DNA of 64,000 nucleotides from Cyathus striatus (lineage: Eukaryota; Basidiomycota; Agaricomycetes; Agaricales; Nidulariaceae): assembly GCA_025738555.1 (NCBI GenBank), contig JAOVFP010000006.1:5890001-5954000 (forward strand), read 5' to 3'. This document shows positions 59,747 through 64,000 of the stretch, piece after piece (positions within the stretch are counted from its first letter, which is position 1; every line of letters begins with the position of its first letter). Both the position numbers and the translations under genes were made by a program. The notes below the pieces were generated by a model that was given only the letters and a program-made list of their open reading frames with translations, was not told the DNA's origin and did not search any database.

Positions 59747-62098
59747 TTAGTCATGTTCTTTGGTCTTATGAATTCACTGGCTACATTCCAAACCATGATG
59801 AATGATATATTCAGAATGGAAATAAATGAAGGAACTGTAATTGTCTATATGAATGATATTCTAATATTTATGGAAACTCTAGAAGAACATAGGAAAATGG
59901 TAAAATGTGTTCTTAGAAAATTAGAAGAACATGAATTATATCTAAAACCAGAAAAATGTTTCTTCTAAAAAGTAAAAGTGGAATATCTCAGACTTATAAT
60001 CTCTAAGACTTCTGTACGAATGGATTCTGGAAAAGTAAAGGCTGTAGTAGACTGGCCAGTTCTGAATAATAAACAAGAACTTCAACAATTTCTTGGATTT
60101 ATTAATTTCTATTGTTGATTTATTCAAGGATTTGCAAAAATTGCAAAACCACTTCATGAATTAACTGGAAAGAACAAATGGAAATGGAAACTCAAACAAG
60201 CTCTTGCCTTCTCTGAATTAAAAGACAAAAAGCCATTCTTTCACAAGAACAATCTAATAGAAAATTCAAACCAATTGCATTCCTTTCACATGCCTTAAGT
60301 CCAACTGAAAGGAATTATGAAATCTATGATAAAGAAATGCTTGCAATCATAAGAGCATTAGACACATGGAGACAGTACCTTTTGGGAGCCAAACAAATAT
60401 TTGAAATCTGGACTGATCATAAAAATCTTCAATACTTCAGAAAACTACAAAAATTAAATTGTCAACATGCAAGATGGTCCACTGAATTATCGGAGTTTCA
60501 TTATACCCTACATTATAAACCAGGAAACAAGATGACAAAGGCAAATTTATTATCCTGAAGAGCCAGACATGAACAGGGAGAACACAATAATGAAGACATT
60601 GTTCTTCTAAAACCAGAACACTTCAGACAAACATATGAAGTACATGGTGAAAATGAAGAAATAATGGAACAAATCAGAAAATCCAGAAAGAATCGAGATG
60701 AAGAAGTTATTAAAATGCTTAATCTCGAATCTAAAGATTAGATTGAATCCCCTGAAGGCATCATCACATGGAAGAACTGAGTATATGTTCCTATAAATTC
60801 TAAACTAAGAGAATGTATAATCAGACTCTGCCATGATTCAGAAATATCAGGACATTATGGAGAATACAAAACAATGGAACTTATCACACAAGATTATTGG
60901 TGGCCCAGACTCATGGCAGATATAAAGAGATATGTATCTGGATGTGAAGCATGTCAAAGAACAAATATTCATAGATCTGCTTCAGTCAGGAAACTTATTC
61001 CAAATTGTGTACCTGAATATCCCTGACATACTGTATCTATAGATTTTGTTGGACCATTACCATTATCTGAAGGACTTGATTTTTTAATGTTGGTTGTTGA
61101 TCAATTTACCAAAATAGCTGCATTCATACTATGCAATAAAGAAATTAATAGTGCTGGAACAGTAGAAAAATATGTGCAAAATGTATTTAAACATTATGGA
61201 GTACCTAAACAAATTATTAGTGATTGAAGAAGTTAATTTGCTTCCTTCTTCACTAAGGAATTAACAAAACAACTTGGCATTCGAATGAATTTATCCACAT
61301 CTTATAGACCTCAAACAAATGGACAGACAGAGAGAGTCAATCAAGAAATTGAACAATACATGAGGATATATGTGAACTATGACCAAGATGATTGATTGGG
61401 CTCAATGCACTGATGTATGCCAATTTAATTATAATAATATGGTACATAGAACTACAGGATATACTCCTTTTTATTTAATGTATAGATATCATCCATACAC
61501 AAGAATAAGACCATCCGGAAAAACAAGAGCTGTAGGAGTTGAAGAATTTGTCAAAATAATGGAAAAAGCAAGAGAAAATGCAAAAGCAGCTTTATCCTTG
61601 CCAAACAAAACTATGGGATGCTATTACAACAAACACTGAAAAGAAGCACCTGAATATCAAATTGGTGATAAAGTTTATCTGGAAGGAATTAATATTAAGT
61701 CTGATCAACCAGTTTTGAAATTAGATGACAAATGCTATAGATCATTTAAGATTATTGAAAAGGTTGCAGAATCTGTCTATAAACTCAAATTACCAAAATC
61801 ATGGAATAGAAAGAATCCAACCTTTAATGTTGAATTATTATCTAAATATACACTGGCTCAATATCCATCACAAAAGAAACCAAAACTACCACCTACAATT
61901 CTAATTGACAATGAAGAACAATACAAAGTAGAATCAATTTTAGCATGGAAAAAGAACTGGAAGTGAATATTATATAAAATAAAGTGGAAAAGCTATTCAT
62001 TTGAAGACTGCACCTGGGAACTGATTAGTGCATTATCAGGAGCCAAAAGTCTATTGAATAAATTTCATTGGGAAAACCCAGAAGCTCTAAATGTATAG
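59747..62098 (+). pseudogene. Ty3 chromovirus Pol, 3' part (RT, RNase H, integrase, chromodomain)
   Basis: Polymerase remnants in order. The RT palm and thumb start at MFFGLMNSLATFQTMMNDIF (59753), with the catalytic box read as YMNDIL where Ty3 elements have two adjacent Asp. RNase H follows (IRALDTWRQYLLG, WTDHKNLQYF, 60337-60558). An H2C2 zinc domain (HDSEISGHYGEY, CEACQRTN, 60836-60965) and an integrase core come next (IDFVGPLP; IISD at 61213-61224; QEIEQY at about 61345). A GPY-like linker (PEYQIGDKVYLEG) and a chromodomain (YKIKWKSYSFEDCTWELI, 61970-62030) complete it. By my reading about 11 stops and at least one frame change break it; eight stops are TGA, most at expected Arg or Trp positions. 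Protease and the RT fingers are missing. Confidence 0.9.
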
Positions 62099-62310
62099 AT
62101 AACATGATGAATTTTGAACAAATAATTATTCTCAAACATGTACTCCAACAAAGTTATTATCATCCTTTACTTCATTACAATCCTTACCTCAATCACCCTC
62201 ATTTTTATAATTGCCCATTATCTCCCCATAGCCCTCATCCAAATACTCAATTACTATTGACTGTGACAACTTGAAGAAATGATAGAAATGTTGTTAGGAC
62301 ATGACTCTTA

Positions 62311-62320
62311 AAGGGGGGGT
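62311..62320 (+). other. Polypurine tract before the Ty3 3' LTR
   Basis: AAGGGGGGGT lies just upstream of the TGTTAGGA start of the LTR. It is the expected plus-strand primer site. Confidence 0.75.
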
Positions 62321-62322
62321 AA

Positions 62323-62774
62323 TGTTAGGATTTCATCCCTTATCTAATCATATATCTAATCATATCTTATCTATTGTCATGTGACTAGTGTCACATGACA
62401 CACAATGCGGACACCATGTGTATCAACATGCATTATCCATCAAGACAATGGACTCAGTCCACAGTTTGACTATGCTTCTTACACACTATAAACATATGTA
62501 GTATATGAGTTTGCACAGTAGAAGCACAGTTACATGCATTGTAGTGAAGGCAGTAGTTACATGTGATTACCTTGAGGACATTACTATTAATACAGTCATT
62601 CTAAATAGTTTTTCTCTATTCTTGTGCCAGTTTATTCCAGAGTAGCAATAAGACTCATCTTCTTTTTCTTTCTTCAAGTGTTTAAGTTCAGCTTTGAGTA
62701 TTTTGCTTGTCTGTCACTAACAAGCTGTGATTGATGCTCAGGACCACCCTGGAGGTTGAATCTTTGCTGTTACA
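62323..62774 (+). mobile_element. Ty3 3' LTR, about 452 bp
   Basis: It starts TGTTAGGATTTCATCC and ends TTTGCTGTTACA, with TG...CA ends. Position after the polypurine tract and downstream of the chromodomain supports a 3' LTR. No 5' partner is in the window. Confidence 0.75.
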
Positions 62775-64000
62775 CCCAATATATAACATGCAACATATCT
62801 CACTTCGCGATGCATGTTAAAGTGCAAGCTTGACGAATCCTAGTTTTAGTTGCATCTTTTTTATACACACTAAGTTAACATGTTATGCTATATTTTAATT
62901 TTTAGTTGTCACTATTTCCAGCTTGAATTTGTTTAAACAGAATATAATCAGTGGTATACTTTTTAGTCTTCAATATCATTCTTATGATTAACTTTTGCTT
63001 CATTTTTACATTAAAAAGCTAGTATAAGGCACTCATTTTGAGTTGATTAAAGTGAAAGAATCAAACTATTGACAATGAGCAGAGAGTGTATATGAGTTTG
63101 ATGCAAAAATTCAAGCATGGTGGATAAATCTGAGCATGGCAGCAAAATCCATATGTGCATACACAACCACTAAGCATTTTCACTTGCCAATGCAGACAAA
63201 TAGGGGGAGCAAGCTCCCCCAACAACTGTATTAATAGACTTATTGTCCAATCAACTATGTGCAAGAACAGTCTACAGTTACATTGTTATAGTCAGTTTTC
63301 CATTGGCACCATTGAATAGTGTAACTTTTGAATAAAATGTTGTAGGTTGAGACATTTAAACTATACTGTTGCACTCAAGTCTGACCATTGAACATTGAAT
63401 TTTTTAATGTGCAAGCTCATAGCACACTTATGGCATGATTTTATATCACACTCACTGCAGTCATCAGAACCTCGTAGTGCTTGATGTCTGTTGTAACTTG
63501 TAAGTTTAACACATTCACATTTAAATTTGCACTCACGTTGTGAGCTGCCAGATATTCCTTTCCTTACAATAACAGGTATGTAAATACTTTTCAACCAGTG
63601 GTTACTGTACTGGTACTTATAAAAAATCTTTTCAGATCCATTTATGTGATTAAGTCATGCTCATGCTCACTATTAGATTGAAGCTGTTGTCTTAACTTTG
63701 TATGAGCAGACACCAATAACAGGCTAAGAAAAATCAGGGTCTTAACAAGCTCTTACTTCTTTTTGGTGTGCACACTCAGTGCTCAGGCCTAAGGTCAAAA
63801 TTCATGCACACAATACTATATTTATACATTGTTCTCTAAGTACTATTCCCTTTAGCACCAATAAATAGTGCAATTTTTAAGCATGGTGTAATACTATCAC
63901 TACCCCTGAGTTCATAGTGTTTTCATTGCTGTTTGATTTAACATATCTTCCCAAAATCCAATCATCTCCAGATCCTCTCAGGCACATGGAGAAATTCATG
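62775..64000. other. AT-rich DNA, no clear gene
   Basis: A cysteine-rich minus-strand frame at 63361-63594 (CKFKCECVKL, DDCSECDIKSCHKCAM) might be a metal-binding exon, but it is short and unrecognised. Nothing else is supported. Confidence 0.35.

Noticed and set aside
548..62098. Ty3 gag at the left and Ty3 pol at the right as halves of one element
   Set aside because: Both are on the plus strand and complementary in content, but protease and RT fingers are missing from both. Nothing in the 58 kb between shows a single insertion, so separate remnants are simpler.

Overview
The window looks like AT-rich, transposon-dominated DNA of a filamentous basidiomycete (Agaricomycetes). The reasons are a KDZ transposase with its fungal CxC2 cysteine cluster, a Tnp2-type transposase, Ty3 and Copia remnants, WD40 and SPT5-like genes split by introns of about 45-60 bases, and strong CpG depletion. 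No bacterial operons, rRNA, convincing tRNA or CRISPR array were found. Nearly every recognisable gene is mobile, duplicated or broken.

Layout. 1-5000: a decayed Ty3 gag, a triple 94-bp repeat, and a Copia reverse-transcriptase scrap. 5946-11225 (-): a degenerate Tnp2-type transposase gene, interrupted by a 1.45-kb TIR element (9058-10506) with an 8-bp target duplication. 13019-19982 (-): an SPT5-like gene, interrupted by a 3.97-kb TIR element (15137-19102) that also has an 8-bp duplication and carries a nested 2.2-kb insert. 20089-21198: a possible small TIR element. 21996-22818 (-): the C-terminal half of a UDP-glycosyltransferase. 23154-24447: a CpG-rich partial LTR retrotransposon.

24482-58345: a large inverted duplication. 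Arm 1 (24482-33005) and arm 2 (33237-58345) are near-identical reverse complements around a 231-bp spacer. Each arm holds a 5'-truncated WD40 gene and a second gene (gene B). Arm 2 is split by a 16.58-kb transposon (37308-53886). Arm 1 keeps the empty site, so the ends and target duplication can be read directly. The transposon has TIRs, inverted subterminal arrays of a 69-bp repeat, a 40-bp satellite, a minus-strand cargo gene, and an almost intact KDZ transposase (48527-52649).

59747-62774: the 3' half of a Ty3 chromovirus (RT, RNase H, integrase, chromodomain) with its 3' LTR. The last 1.2 kb has no recognised gene.

How it fits together. The 1.45-kb, 3.97-kb and 16.58-kb elements, and probably a 0.6-kb element at 41209-41822, share the terminal motif GTG[T/C][T/C]AGCCA and internal TGATCATA. 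The three with clear duplications have 7-9 bp ones. This suggests one KDZ-driven family whose small members use the transposase in trans. Old elements carry stops that are mostly TGA where homologues have Arg, as expected from CGA to TGA deamination. A few CpG-rich islands mark apparently younger insertions.
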